A DNA stretch of 10,826 bases from Actinomycetota bacterium (GCA_017853815.1 JAFMIT010000052.1:1-10826), one strand, 5' to 3'; positions 1 to 6,713 are shown, counted from the stretch's first letter. Made by a program: numbers and translations. The notes: generated from the sequence alone by a model not told the origin.

Positions 1-288
1 CTCGATCTTGAGCACATCGTGAAAAGCAAGTTGACCATCGTGGTGTTGATGGGAGTGGCAACCTTGCCTGAACTGGTGAGCCAGTTCGCTCACCACGGCG
101 CTGTCCCGACCACGCCAGTCGCCATCATCGAAAAAGCATTCAGTCACGAGCAGCGCACTCTCCGCTCGACGCTTGGTGAGGTCATTGCGGATGCTGAGCG
201 GGTGGGTGTCTCAAACCCTGCGGTCATTGTCATCGGCGAGGTCGCTGTTCTCGGCGCTGAACTTCCGCTCAACTTTGCGAGTCTCTAA
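1..288 (+). CDS. cobA: Uroporphyrinogen-III C-methyltransferase (SUMT), C-terminal part
   Basis: This is the 3' end of a gene that begins before the window; the frame is open from base 1 (LDLEHIVKSK...) to a TAA at 286-288, so the GTG at 19 is an internal codon, not a start. The 95 visible residues match the C-terminal lobe of SUMT/CobA enzymes: a 'TIVVLMGVATL' strand, 'TPVAIIEKAFSHEQRT', 'GTL'-type 'STLGEVIADAE', and the closing 'PAVIVIGEVAVLG'. The family methylates uroporphyrinogen III twice with S-adenosylmethionine to give precorrin-2, in the cytosol. The stop overlaps the start of the chelatase gene by one base (TAATG), which implies translational coupling and a siroheme rather than full cobalamin role. 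The N-terminal half lies outside the window, so a fusion such as CysG cannot be excluded. Confidence 0.88.
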   Translation, partial: LDLEHIVKSKLTIVVLMGVATLPELVSQFAHHGAVPTTPVAIIEKAFSHEQRTLRSTLGEVIADAERVGVSNPAVIVIGEVAVLGAELPLNFASL

Positions 289-1043
289 TGTCGGTACCAG
301 TCATTCTGCTCGCGCATGGAAGTCCAGATCCACGTGCTGGTGTGGCCACTCGGGAACTAGCTCAGAAAGTTGAGAAGCGTCTCGGCGTTACCGCGGTCGC
401 AGCGTTTATTGATCATTGCGAACCCGACGTTTCCGGCGCAGCGATTGAGCTCGCAGCCGCGGGTGCGAGCACGGCGTTGGTGATTCCCGTGTTTCTTTCG
501 CGCGCTTTTCATGTGCGCGTAGATGTGCCACGGGCAGTGGCTGAGGCGCGGGTCGCTAGTGGGATCGACCTTGGCATTTCACCGCCTCTTGGCCTCGAAC
601 CTGAGTGGAGAGTGGCCATCGAAGCCCAACTTCCAGATGGGCCGATGGTGCTGGCCACCGCAGGAACCTCGAGTGCCTCCGCACAACAAGATCTTCGGGA
701 TTTTGCTTCAGAGTGGTCGGATGCTCGCGGCGCAGAAGTGTTGGTCGCGTATGCGTCACAGGCAGAGCCAGATGTCCCCACCGCGATTTCAGAACTTGAA
801 GAGCGGAGTCAAGCGCAAGTCGCTGTCGCATCACTGGTTCTTTTCGATGGCATCTTGCCTGATCGGATCAAACAGGCAGCCGGCGCTAGGCCGTGCTCTC
901 AGCCGCTCGATCGAAGCTCCGAACTTGTCGAGGTCATCGCCCGCAGGTACGAGGAGTGTGGGTTAGTTGAACCAACCAAAGATGGTCCGCGCTGCCACGA
1001 ATGCAGCCACGCCTGCAATCGACGTGAGGTACAACAGAACTAA
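288..1043 (+). CDS. Sirohydrochlorin chelatase, CbiX/SirB type
   Basis: Inserts a metal (iron for siroheme, or cobalt in B12 makers) into sirohydrochlorin. The 251-residue protein is the long, two-half form. The first half holds the catalytic signatures: 'LLAHGSPDPR' with His10 and 'IPVFLSRAFHVRVDVP' with His75, the usual metal-binding pair. The second half repeats the fold but has lost both histidines ('LATAGTSSASA' and 'LVLFDGILPDRI'), as is usual in long CbiX proteins. The ATG overlaps the cobA stop by one base, so the two are one transcription unit; cobA beside it favours siroheme. The last 27 or so residues are unusual, with a Cys/His cluster 'CHECSHAC' (Cys236, Cys239, Cys243), and are encoded antisense to the end of the small membrane-protein gene at 963-1289. 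The tail may be a real metal-binding tail or simply read-through to the next stop. Iron versus cobalt cannot be told from sequence. Confidence 0.87.
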   Translation: MSVPVILLAHGSPDPRAGVATRELAQKVEKRLGVTAVAAFIDHCEPDVSGAAIELAAAGASTALVIPVFLSRAFHVRVDVPRAVAEARVASGIDLGISPPLGLEPEWRVAIEAQLPDGPMVLATAGTSSASAQQDLRDFASEWSDARGAEVLVAYASQAEPDVPTAISELEERSQAQVAVASLVLFDGILPDRIKQAAGARPCSQPLDRSSELVEVIARRYEECGLVEPTKDGPRCHECSHACNRREVQQN

Positions 1044-1289
1044 GCGGACATCGCGGAGATAGCACTTTGTGCGTGTCAGTCCGGCTTGATGTGCTTTCCA
1101 ATACCCCGCGAGACCGAGCGCCGCGAAGCCGACAACAGCGAACGGACCAGCGAGCCACGCAATCAGCGCAACCGTCGTGTAAATGCACAGCCGAAGCGGG
1201 TCGAAAGCTGGTGTTGCTTCCACTGGGGGCGGAGTTCCCGGAGTAGGTCTTCCCGGCGTTGCGTTGGGAGTGCTAGCGGTTTCGCTCAT
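963..1289 (-). CDS. Small membrane protein with Pro/Thr-rich N-terminus
   Basis: 108 residues. A polar Pro/Thr-rich segment (about residues 5-28) precedes a long hydrophobic stretch (about 34-63, one or two membrane passes), a short basic loop ('KAHQAGLTRTKCYLRD'), and a last hydrophobic helix (about 82-106). I recognise the layout and the 'DPLRLCIYTTVALIAWLAGP' core as typical of small uncharacterised actinobacterial membrane proteins, but know no function. The ATG overlaps the radical SAM TGA in an ATGA, and a GAGGTG Shine-Dalgarno lies five bases upstream, so it is translationally coupled to that gene and probably works with it. Its last 81 bases are antisense to the chelatase gene. A membrane partner or anchor for the radical SAM enzyme is the simplest inference. 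Confidence 0.8.
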   Translation of the reverse strand: MSETASTPNATPGRPTPGTPPPVEATPAFDPLRLCIYTTVALIAWLAGPFAVVGFAALGLAGYWKAHQAGLTRTKCYLRDVRLVLLYLTSIAGVAAFVAARTIFGWFN

Positions 1290-2851
1290 GACTTCACCTC
1301 ATTAAGTGATGCGTGTGAGATGCGGGTGGCAGAGAGGGCCGGCCACGCTTGGACGGCGCAGAAAGGTGCGCACTGGTTAGCGTCTGCACGGGTCCCGACA
1401 TGTACACAGCATTGCGTGAGTCGCTCTTCAATCAGCGTGTTGCGATCCATGAATGGCTTCACGGTGATGCGCACGACTCGTTCACCGAGCATCTGACGCA
1501 GGGCTTCTTTCTTGTGGCTGAGTCCCGCCGACGCAGCAATTTTGAGCAGAGTCGAAATGCCGAGGTCGCAGGCCTCGCAGACGTCTTTCCAGAGTTGACC
1601 AATCGCAGGACTGCTCAGGCTGCTTTGTTCGCTTAAAAGACCGAGCAGTGACGACTGAACTGCTGCTTGAAGGTCTTTAGGAATGTCGCGATCAGCGATG
1701 CGATTGCTGATGAGTCCGAGATGCTGTTTGAGTCTCTCGTGGCCAATCATTTCGTTAAGCGACTTCCACTCGCCTTTATCCGTACGCAGCATGTAGCCGA
1801 CACTGGCGCAGTGCGGATGGCTGCAGGGGAGTGCAGTGAGATCAGTCCACTGAACCACCCCGTCGGTCTGTTCGCCAAGGCGTTTGAGGACACCAGTGTG
1901 AGTGAGCCGATCCTGGGCGTTGATGGGATTGCCGCGTCCAGAGCCGAACACCGGCTGAATCGAAACGCCACCGACGTACGGGGTTTCAAGTGCCTTCAAA
2001 ACTACAGCGCCAATTTCGTCATCATTGACTCCGAGAGCAGCGGTCATCGTCAGCGTTGTGAAGATCCCGTTGTCAGAGAGTCGCTGGAGGGCAGCTGCCT
2101 TGATGTGGGTGATGTCGCCGCCGCGATGGAACTTCGACGATTCGGCGCGAAAACCATCGAACTGCAGGTACACCTCAACGCGCTCACGATGCTTCTTGAG
2201 CTGAGCCACGAGGGCATCGTCTGACGCAACCTTTAAGCCGTTGGTGTTGATCAGAATACGAACGATGTTGCGCGCTACGAGTTCATCGAGCAAGCGGGGC
2301 AGATCGGGATGAATTGTTGGTTCGCCACCGCTGAGCATGACCACGTCGATGCGACCATTTTCGCGTGCAATTCGCTGATCAACGTTTGCGAGAATCTCTT
2401 CAACAGTCGCAATACCTTTGAGATCAGGCGAAGATTCCGTGAAGCAGGTGGGGCAACGCAGGTTGCATTCTTCGATGATGTCTTCGAGCAAGATGCAGGT
2501 GTGCTGCGTCTGCATTTCTCCGAGACCCTTGAGGTAGGCGCCGGGAATCGGATCAAAATTGCCCGGGCTGTCGGGCACATGCCACTTGGTTGGGGCTTGC
2601 CACTGCTCGAGGTAGTTCAAAATCTCTGGCGACTCGTCATACATCGTGCGCAAGAAACCGTGCGTTGGGCAGCCGCGCTCCAGCCAGATTTTGCCGTCGC
2701 GTTCAGCGAGCCAACCCGAGAGGGAGCGAACTTCGGTGAGTCCAGTCGCGTCGACATCAAAATGGCACTCAGGACAGTAGGCGTTGACGTAGCGATGGAT
2801 TCGGTCGCCACGCAGTGGCATCCCCGTTCCCCATTCAAGTTGATCTGTCAT
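1286..2851 (-). CDS. Radical SAM enzyme resembling Tes/MJ0619 (tetraether lipid synthase) family
   Basis: 521 residues with a multi-cluster layout. The N-terminus has a zinc- or rubredoxin-like knuckle: 'CPEC' (Cys26, Cys29) and 'CPTHG' (Cys61). The radical SAM core follows: 'CNLRCPTC' (Cys129, Cys133, Cys136) for the SAM-binding [4Fe-4S] cluster and 'SGGEP' (174-178) for SAM. More cysteines suggest auxiliary clusters: 'LPCSHPHC' (Cys343, Cys348), Cys425/Cys428, and a C-terminal 'KPFMD...QCCVHVG...CAPFCAVQAW' (Cys481, 482, 494, 498). The CPxC-rSAM-PCSHPxC-CCVH-PFCA order is what I know from the MJ0619/Tes family, whose archaeal members couple lipid alkyl chains. The bacterial substrate is unknown to me, and other radical chemistry is possible. 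The ATG is the first start after an in-frame TGA; its Shine-Dalgarno is weak. It is the middle gene of a three-gene operon between two small membrane proteins. Confidence 0.78.
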   Translation of the reverse strand: MTDQLEWGTGMPLRGDRIHRYVNAYCPECHFDVDATGLTEVRSLSGWLAERDGKIWLERGCPTHGFLRTMYDESPEILNYLEQWQAPTKWHVPDSPGNFDPIPGAYLKGLGEMQTQHTCILLEDIIEECNLRCPTCFTESSPDLKGIATVEEILANVDQRIARENGRIDVVMLSGGEPTIHPDLPRLLDELVARNIVRILINTNGLKVASDDALVAQLKKHRERVEVYLQFDGFRAESSKFHRGGDITHIKAAALQRLSDNGIFTTLTMTAALGVNDDEIGAVVLKALETPYVGGVSIQPVFGSGRGNPINAQDRLTHTGVLKRLGEQTDGVVQWTDLTALPCSHPHCASVGYMLRTDKGEWKSLNEMIGHERLKQHLGLISNRIADRDIPKDLQAAVQSSLLGLLSEQSSLSSPAIGQLWKDVCEACDLGISTLLKIAASAGLSHKKEALRQMLGERVVRITVKPFMDRNTLIEERLTQCCVHVGTRADANQCAPFCAVQAWPALSATRISHASLNEVKS

Positions 2852-2886
2852 TTCAATCGAACCATCCCATCAACCTGCGACGGCCG

Positions 2887-3198
2887 CTAGCCGAGCCAGC
2901 CCAATGCGTTGAGCATTAGGAAAAAAGCAATGATGCCTACAACAGCGGCAATCGACGTGCCCAACAAGATGCCGTACCACGTGCTACGAGCCGGCTCTTC
3001 CTTGTTGATGCGTAGGCCAATGATTGAAGCCACCAGCAAGATGGGTGACAGATAAACCTGCAGAATCGGGAACTGCGCAATGATCGGATTGCCAGTCAGC
3101 AGTGCCAAGGTGAGCGGCGTCAGCAATCCGACAAAGCTCGCCAGTGCGGTTTTGAGTACGCGGGCTTTGTCAAAGTTCAACAAGCTCAAGCGTGCCAT
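2887..3198 (-). CDS. Small membrane protein, first gene of radical SAM operon
   Basis: 103 residues, unrecognised. A short basic N-terminus ('NFDKARVLKTA') leads into three likely membrane helices at about residues 16-36, 45-63 and 75-98. The loop between helices two and three is charged ('RINKEEPARSTW'). The start is well fixed: ATG with a GGAGG Shine-Dalgarno five bases upstream. The TAG stop lies 35 bases before the radical SAM ATG with no hairpin between, so the two should be co-transcribed. Its upstream region is shared with the divergent trhO. Position suggests a membrane partner of the radical SAM enzyme; the sequence alone gives no function. Confidence 0.75.
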   Translation of the reverse strand: MARLSLLNFDKARVLKTALASFVGLLTPLTLALLTGNPIIAQFPILQVYLSPILLVASIIGLRINKEEPARSTWYGILLGTSIAAVVGIIAFFLMLNALGWLG

Positions 3199-3203
3199 CA
3201 GCG

Positions 3204-3208
3204 CCTCC
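3204..3208 (-). promoter_or_regulatory. Strong Shine-Dalgarno for the radical SAM operon's first gene
   Basis: On the minus strand this reads GGAGG, five bases before the ATG at 3198-3196. It decides the start of the small membrane protein. It contrasts with trhO, the P450 and the amidase, which have no such site. Confidence 0.75.
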
Positions 3209-3290
3209 GTTAGGTGTGGCGCTGAAGGTAGCAGTTCCGACCCGTTTCGTGGCCGTGTGGGCGGTAGCGAAGTACGAACTGCCCGAAAAT

Positions 3291-3296
3291 TAGGAT
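3291..3296 (+). promoter_or_regulatory. Candidate -10 box of a leaderless trhO promoter
   Basis: TAGGAT fits the TANNNT -10 form and ends six bases before the GTG. That spacing would place the transcription start at or next to the start codon. There is no Shine-Dalgarno, and the TAG inside the hexamer is an in-frame stop that blocks any longer start. The -35 region is not recognisable. Confidence 0.5.
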
Positions 3297-3302
3297 GGCA
3301 TT

Positions 3303-4211
3303 GTGGAACTGCAGAAAATCGTCCTCTATTACGGCTTCACGCCTATTGCCGATCCTGACGCGGTTCGGCTCTGGCAGCGAACGCTGTGTGAATCGCTTGG
3401 CCTGAAAGGTCGAATTCTGATTTCGAAGCACGGCATCAACGGAACCCTCGGCGGTGAGATGTCGGCCCTAAAGAAGTACATTCGCAAAACGAAGGAATAC
3501 CCAGGTTTCGCGAAAATTGATTTCAAGTGGTCCGAAGGTGATGGCACGGAGTTTCCGCGCCTTCGCGTCCGCGTCCGCGATGAGCTAGTTGCCTTCATGC
3601 GCCCGGACGAACTTGTGGTCGATGAGAACGGAGTCGTCGGAGGCGGCAAGCATCTCAAGCCCCACCAAGTGAACAAGCTTGTCGAAGAGCGCGGCGACGA
3701 CGTGGTGTTCTTCGACGGCCGCAATGCCTTTGAAGCAAAAATTGGTAAGTTCAAAGATGCCGTCGTCCCTGACGTGGTGACAACGCGTGATTTCATTTCT
3801 GAAATTGAAAGCGGTAAATACGATCATCTGAAAGACAAGCCGATTGTTACGTACTGCACAGGGGGCATTCGCTGCGAGATTCTCTCGGTGCTCATGATCA
3901 ATCGCGGCTTCCAAGAGGTCTACCAAATGGACGGCGGCATTGTTCGGTATGGCGAGAAGTTTGGGGACAAGGGGCTTTGGGAAGGGTCCCTGTATGTATT
4001 CGATAATCGCATGGCAGTCGAGTTTGGCACCGAGACTCCCGTGATCGGCGAGTGTGAGAAGTGCGGTGCGCCAACAAAGCAGTTCTACAACTGTCTCAAT
4101 CAGTACTGTCACGAACTCGAGCTTTTATGCGAGCCATGCGGTAGCGACGAAGCGAGTCGGGGCTGTCACCATGACATTCGCCGTAGCCACAAGGTAGACA
4201 TCGTCGGCTAG
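3303..4211 (+). CDS. trhO: tRNA uridine(34) hydroxylase TrhO (YceA family)
   Basis: 302 residues, close to the usual TrhO length. The family makes 5-hydroxyuridine at the wobble position of tRNA in the cytosol, an oxygen-dependent route. Visible features in order: the N-terminal YceA domain ('GRILISKHGINGTLGG', 37-51; 'FKWSEGDGTEFPRLRVRVRDE' region, 74-94), a rhodanese domain ('FDGRNAFEAKIGKF', 137-150) with the active loop 'CTGGIRCE' (Cys185 to Glu192), and a Cys-rich tail (Cys251, 254, 264, 269, 276, 279, 288) that may hold metal. The GTG is the only reasonable start because an in-frame TAG lies 12 bases upstream. The gene stands alone and ends in a CTAG shared with the convergent P450 stop. 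I see no truncation or missing catalytic residue. Confidence 0.93.
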   Translation: MELQKIVLYYGFTPIADPDAVRLWQRTLCESLGLKGRILISKHGINGTLGGEMSALKKYIRKTKEYPGFAKIDFKWSEGDGTEFPRLRVRVRDELVAFMRPDELVVDENGVVGGGKHLKPHQVNKLVEERGDDVVFFDGRNAFEAKIGKFKDAVVPDVVTTRDFISEIESGKYDHLKDKPIVTYCTGGIRCEILSVLMINRGFQEVYQMDGGIVRYGEKFGDKGLWEGSLYVFDNRMAVEFGTETPVIGECEKCGAPTKQFYNCLNQYCHELELLCEPCGSDEASRGCHHDIRRSHKVDIVG

Positions 4212-5524
4212 CGGGCGGGGAGCAACTTCGCTTCCATGCGCCGAGTGGGATGCAGAGTCACACTGTGGGTCATGCCGACGTCTGACCAGTTGTTGGTGGG
4301 CACTACATCGAAGTCGCGCAACAGACTCGCGAGCAACACTGGCCCCTCTACCAACGCCATATCTCGTCCGATGCACATTCGGCTGCCAAGTCCGAACGGC
4401 AAATAGTCTGCTCGAGCGACTTGGGAGTTGTCGTCGGCAAACCGATTGAGGTCGAAGCCTTCGGCGTTATCCCAGTTGTCACCGCGATGCAGCAGATACG
4501 GGCTCATGATGATGAGAGTGCCTTCAGGTATTGCGAGATCCCCAATTTCGTCGGTATGGATTGATTCGCGGGTAATCAGCCAGGCTGGTGGATACAGTCG
4601 CAAGGCTTCAGCAAAAGCGGCCCTTGCCAGGGGAATCGCCTCGAGCTCTGTGACATCCACACCTGATCGTGCCTCTTCTTGGACCAAGCCGTACGCGGGG
4701 GAGTGCTCGTTGAGAAGTTGTAGCGTCCAGGTGAGAGCACTCGCGACCGTCTCGTGACCGGCAACGATGAACGTAACGATCTCGTCGCGCACTGCGTTGA
4801 GGTTAAATCTCACGGGATCCGCTTCGTGGGCTTCCCGTAATAACGTGATGAATGCGTCTGGATGTGCTGACGGCGCACCGAGTAGCTCCGCAACCGCATC
4901 GTCGAGAGTGTTGATCGCGGAACGCAGGCGCAGGTTGTTGGGTGTGGGAACAACAGAGGGAAGTGCGAAAGGCGTGCGTGCTCGCGCAACCACCACTTTA
5001 AGAGCCTTCAGCGTGGCCTGGGCGATTGCGTCGGCGTTGCCGCTCAGAGATGTACCAAACAGTGAGCGACCGACCACTTCGAGTGTGAGGTGCTGCATCG
5101 CTTCTGATATTTCGATGGCTCCCTCACTGCGCCAGACCTCAGCGAAATGATCGTATGAATCGCGAATGGCATCGAGGGTGAGCGATTGCATGGTTCGGTG
5201 AAACGCGGGCTGGAGAGCGCGCCTGTGTGCCCGCCAGATCGCGCCATCGCTCGTCAGCAATCCGTCGCCTGTCACCAGTTTGAGGGAGCCGTATTGAACA
5301 GTGTTCTTGGTGTAGTTCTTGGCGTTAGTTCGCAAGACGTAGTCGACGTCAGCAGGATTGTTCAACGAAATGGCAGGAATCGGGACGGGGAACTGAGCCA
5401 CGTCACCAAACTCTCGGTGAACGTCAGCAAGAAAACCGGTTGTGTCACCGCGAATCTGGCTCAGCGAGCCGAACATTTGGCGACCAGAAGGTCCCGCCAC
5501 AAGTCGGGGAACACGGGGAGCCAT
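4208..5524 (-). CDS. Cytochrome P450
   Basis: 438 residues, a full-length bacterial P450 monooxygenase. Motifs in order: C-helix 'WRAHRRALQPAFH' (Trp97, Arg98, Arg101) for the haem propionates; I-helix 'AGHETVAS' (255-262) for oxygen activation; K-helix 'EALR' (Glu306, Arg309); 'NRF' (360-362) in place of the usual PxRF; and the haem loop 'FGLGSRMCIG' (377-386) with ligand Cys384. There is no membrane anchor, so it is soluble and needs separate ferredoxin partners, none of which are in the window. The 'LQPAFH' C-helix resembles fatty-acid- or terpene-oxidising groups such as CYP110, CYP4 or CYP102, but the substrate cannot be assigned. The ATG has no Shine-Dalgarno; a TAGGCT hexamer ends six bases upstream. 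It converges with trhO, sharing a 4-base overlap and no terminator. Confidence 0.93.
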   Translation of the reverse strand: MAPRVPRLVAGPSGRQMFGSLSQIRGDTTGFLADVHREFGDVAQFPVPIPAISLNNPADVDYVLRTNAKNYTKNTVQYGSLKLVTGDGLLTSDGAIWRAHRRALQPAFHRTMQSLTLDAIRDSYDHFAEVWRSEGAIEISEAMQHLTLEVVGRSLFGTSLSGNADAIAQATLKALKVVVARARTPFALPSVVPTPNNLRLRSAINTLDDAVAELLGAPSAHPDAFITLLREAHEADPVRFNLNAVRDEIVTFIVAGHETVASALTWTLQLLNEHSPAYGLVQEEARSGVDVTELEAIPLARAAFAEALRLYPPAWLITRESIHTDEIGDLAIPEGTLIIMSPYLLHRGDNWDNAEGFDLNRFADDNSQVARADYLPFGLGSRMCIGRDMALVEGPVLLASLLRDFDVVPTNNWSDVGMTHSVTLHPTRRMEAKLLPAR

Positions 5525-5530
5525 GCCGCA

Positions 5531-5536
5531 AGCCTA
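5531..5536 (-). promoter_or_regulatory. Candidate -10 box of a leaderless P450 promoter
   Basis: The minus strand reads TAGGCT, a TANNNT form, ending six bases before the P450 ATG (5524-5522), the same geometry as trhO. No Shine-Dalgarno is present. The -35 position has no clear TTGACA match. Confidence 0.45.
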
Positions 5537-5537
5537 A

Positions 5538-5553
5538 GCGGGGCCACCCCCGC
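5538..5553 (-). terminator. Possible weak terminator hairpin after the amidase-Lgt-like operon
   Basis: GCGGGG and CCCCGC pair into a six-base GC stem with a four-base loop, just past the stop of the small membrane protein at 5560. On the minus strand it is followed by TTAGGC, not a T-run, so a Rho-independent terminator is doubtful. It also lies right against the candidate P450 -10 box and could act there instead. Confidence 0.25.
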
Positions 5554-5559
5554 ATGAGG

Positions 5560-5913
5560 TTAGATGCCTGAGGAGACTGATGCAATCCATACAAAGCAAA
5601 TGCCGGCGCTTGCGGCAAGTGCTAATCCGGCCCCGGTGGCGAGGCCTGCCATGCGAGATCGGCTTTCGGGATTAGTGGATGCACCCATACCGATGAGGCC
5701 AACGAGAACGCTGATTGGCGCAGCGAGAAAACCAATGACGATGAAGAACGTCAGCACGTGAATGAGGAAGCTGCCGATGGCCCAGTTGCGGAAAGTTTTG
5801 GACTTCTCTGGGAGCGCGGCGGCTGGCTCCTCGAGCTCAGGGGGAGCAGGTGGGAGATTCTCGCGATCATCTCCGTAGGGTGGTGGTGTTTCGAAAGACA
5901 TGTCGTTCCCCAT
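5560..5913 (-). CDS. Small membrane protein with Pro/Glu-rich N-terminus
   Basis: 117 residues from the first ATG. The N-terminal third (to about residue 38) is acidic and proline-rich ('ETPPPYGDDRENLPPAPPELEEP'), followed by hydrophobic segments at about 44-76 (probably two helices) and 89-112, the pattern of DUF4190-like proteins. No enzyme motif is present. The ATG lies three bases after the TAG of the Lgt-like gene, so translation is probably coupled. A second ATG at 5901-5899 (MSFETPPPYG) has a modest GGGG six bases upstream and reads more like a natural start, giving 113 residues. Last gene of its operon; function unknown. Confidence 0.72.
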   Translation of the reverse strand: MGNDMSFETPPPYGDDRENLPPAPPELEEPAAALPEKSKTFRNWAIGSFLIHVLTFFIVIGFLAAPISVLVGLIGMGASTNPESRSRMAGLATGAGLALAASAGICFVWIASVSSGI

Positions 5914-5916
5914 CTG

Positions 5917-6708
5917 CTAGCGCGGGCTGTGCAAGAGCCCAGCGTACGTGCCACGACGATATTGGCGAAGGATTTTCAGAATAAAGATCGGCGAAAGAGA
6001 GGCGATGAACACCTGGGAGCGAGTCAGCCCCCAAATATCTGGTGGATTTGCCCGAGTGAACTCAACGCCGAATCTGAAGACCGCGTACGCAGCCAAGAAA
6101 ATCACAAGCGTTTCACCAGGTTCAGTGATGCGGTTTTTGAATCGCTGAAGCAGCACAAAGCAGGTCACGAGGAATGCAATTTCGTAGAGCATCGATGGAT
6201 GCATGGGCTGACCTGCTACGCAGCCTGGACATCCAGGCAGCGCTGCAATCGATTGCTCTGGAACGCTAATGCCCCACGGCAAGTTTGTCGGCCGTCCAGG
6301 CGGTTCCGTGAGGAAGCACCCAATTCGGCCGATGGCCAGACCCAACGCGATAGCCGGTGCAAAGTAGTCACCAGTTTTGCCCGGGTAGCCGCTGACACGT
6401 TTGCCCAGCAGCGCACCGACATACGCACCAGCCAGTCCGCCCAAAATACTTCGACCGCCGTAGAGCCATGCGTCCAGCACAGAGGTGACGCCTGATTCGG
6501 CGACTGAGCCGACAATGCTGCCGATGCGTTCACCGAGGGCGCCGCCAACAGCAATACCTGTAATCATGTAAACGAATCTGTCATCCCATGCGTTTGCGCG
6601 CTGCACTTCGCGATAGAAGATCCAAAAACCTACAGCGAGCCCGAGCGTCACGAAAACTCCGTGAGTTATCGCAGGATTTCCTGGAAGTGTTGAGATGACC
6701 GGAAACAC
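5917..6708 (-). CDS. Divergent prolipoprotein diacylglyceryl transferase (Lgt)-like membrane enzyme
   Basis: 263 residues with about seven hydrophobic segments, the Lgt layout. Lgt moves diacylglycerol from phosphatidylglycerol to the lipobox Cys of prolipoproteins. Family signatures kept: 'AIGRIG' (Arg128), 'GRPTNLPWG' (138-146), 'HPSMLYE' (170-176) and 'FRFGVEFTR' (Arg212, Glu216, Arg219). Signatures changed: the essential His of 'HGGL' (E. coli His103) is Leu89 in 'ILGGLAGA'; the Asn of 'GRIGN' (E. coli Asn146) is Cys131; and the loop to GRP is one residue short. A 'CPGC' (160-163) lies in the insert before the HPSMLYE block. This is probably a paralogue rather than the housekeeping Lgt, perhaps with another acceptor or donor. 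The GTG lies five bases after the amidase TAA with no clear Shine-Dalgarno, implying coupling. Family confidence is high; activity is unknown. Confidence 0.8.
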   Translation of the reverse strand: MFPVISTLPGNPAITHGVFVTLGLAVGFWIFYREVQRANAWDDRFVYMITGIAVGGALGERIGSIVGSVAESGVTSVLDAWLYGGRSILGGLAGAYVGALLGKRVSGYPGKTGDYFAPAIALGLAIGRIGCFLTEPPGRPTNLPWGISVPEQSIAALPGCPGCVAGQPMHPSMLYEIAFLVTCFVLLQRFKNRITEPGETLVIFLAAYAVFRFGVEFTRANPPDIWGLTRSQVFIASLSPIFILKILRQYRRGTYAGLLHSPR

Positions 6709-6713
6709 GTCAA

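Larger units (their letters stand above)
3199..3302. promoter_or_regulatory. Divergent intergenic region between radical SAM operon and trhO
   Basis: These 104 bases must hold promoters for both directions. On the plus strand TAGGAT (3291-3296) lies six bases before the trhO GTG. On the minus strand TACCTT (3225-3230), about 26 bases before the ATG, is a weak TANNNT candidate for the radical SAM operon. I see no convincing -35 box or operator palindrome. Confidence 0.4.

Noticed and set aside
523..966. A 147-codon plus-strand frame within the chelatase gene
   Set aside because: It is an out-of-frame shadow of the chelatase and lacks any domain; the chelatase frame keeps paired catalytic histidines and family motifs.
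2449..2470. Calling the radical SAM gene moaA (molybdenum cofactor synthesis)
   Set aside because: The CNLRCPTC core is common to many radical SAM families. The N-terminal CPEC/CPTHG knuckle, the 521-residue length and the CCVH...PFC tail do not fit MoaA, which ends in a GGxR-type motif with its own C-terminal cluster.
2309..2890. A 193-codon open frame on the plus strand opposite the radical SAM gene, and a second one at 1667-2224
   Set aside because: Both are antisense to the radical SAM gene, whose Cys motifs and coupling to neighbours are strong. Neither protein has a recognisable motif.
5758..6495. A 245-codon open frame on the plus strand opposite the Lgt-like gene
   Set aside because: It lies wholly antisense to a gene with clear family motifs, and its protein is Trp/Arg/Cys/Gln-rich with no recognisable domain. 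It is a coding shadow.
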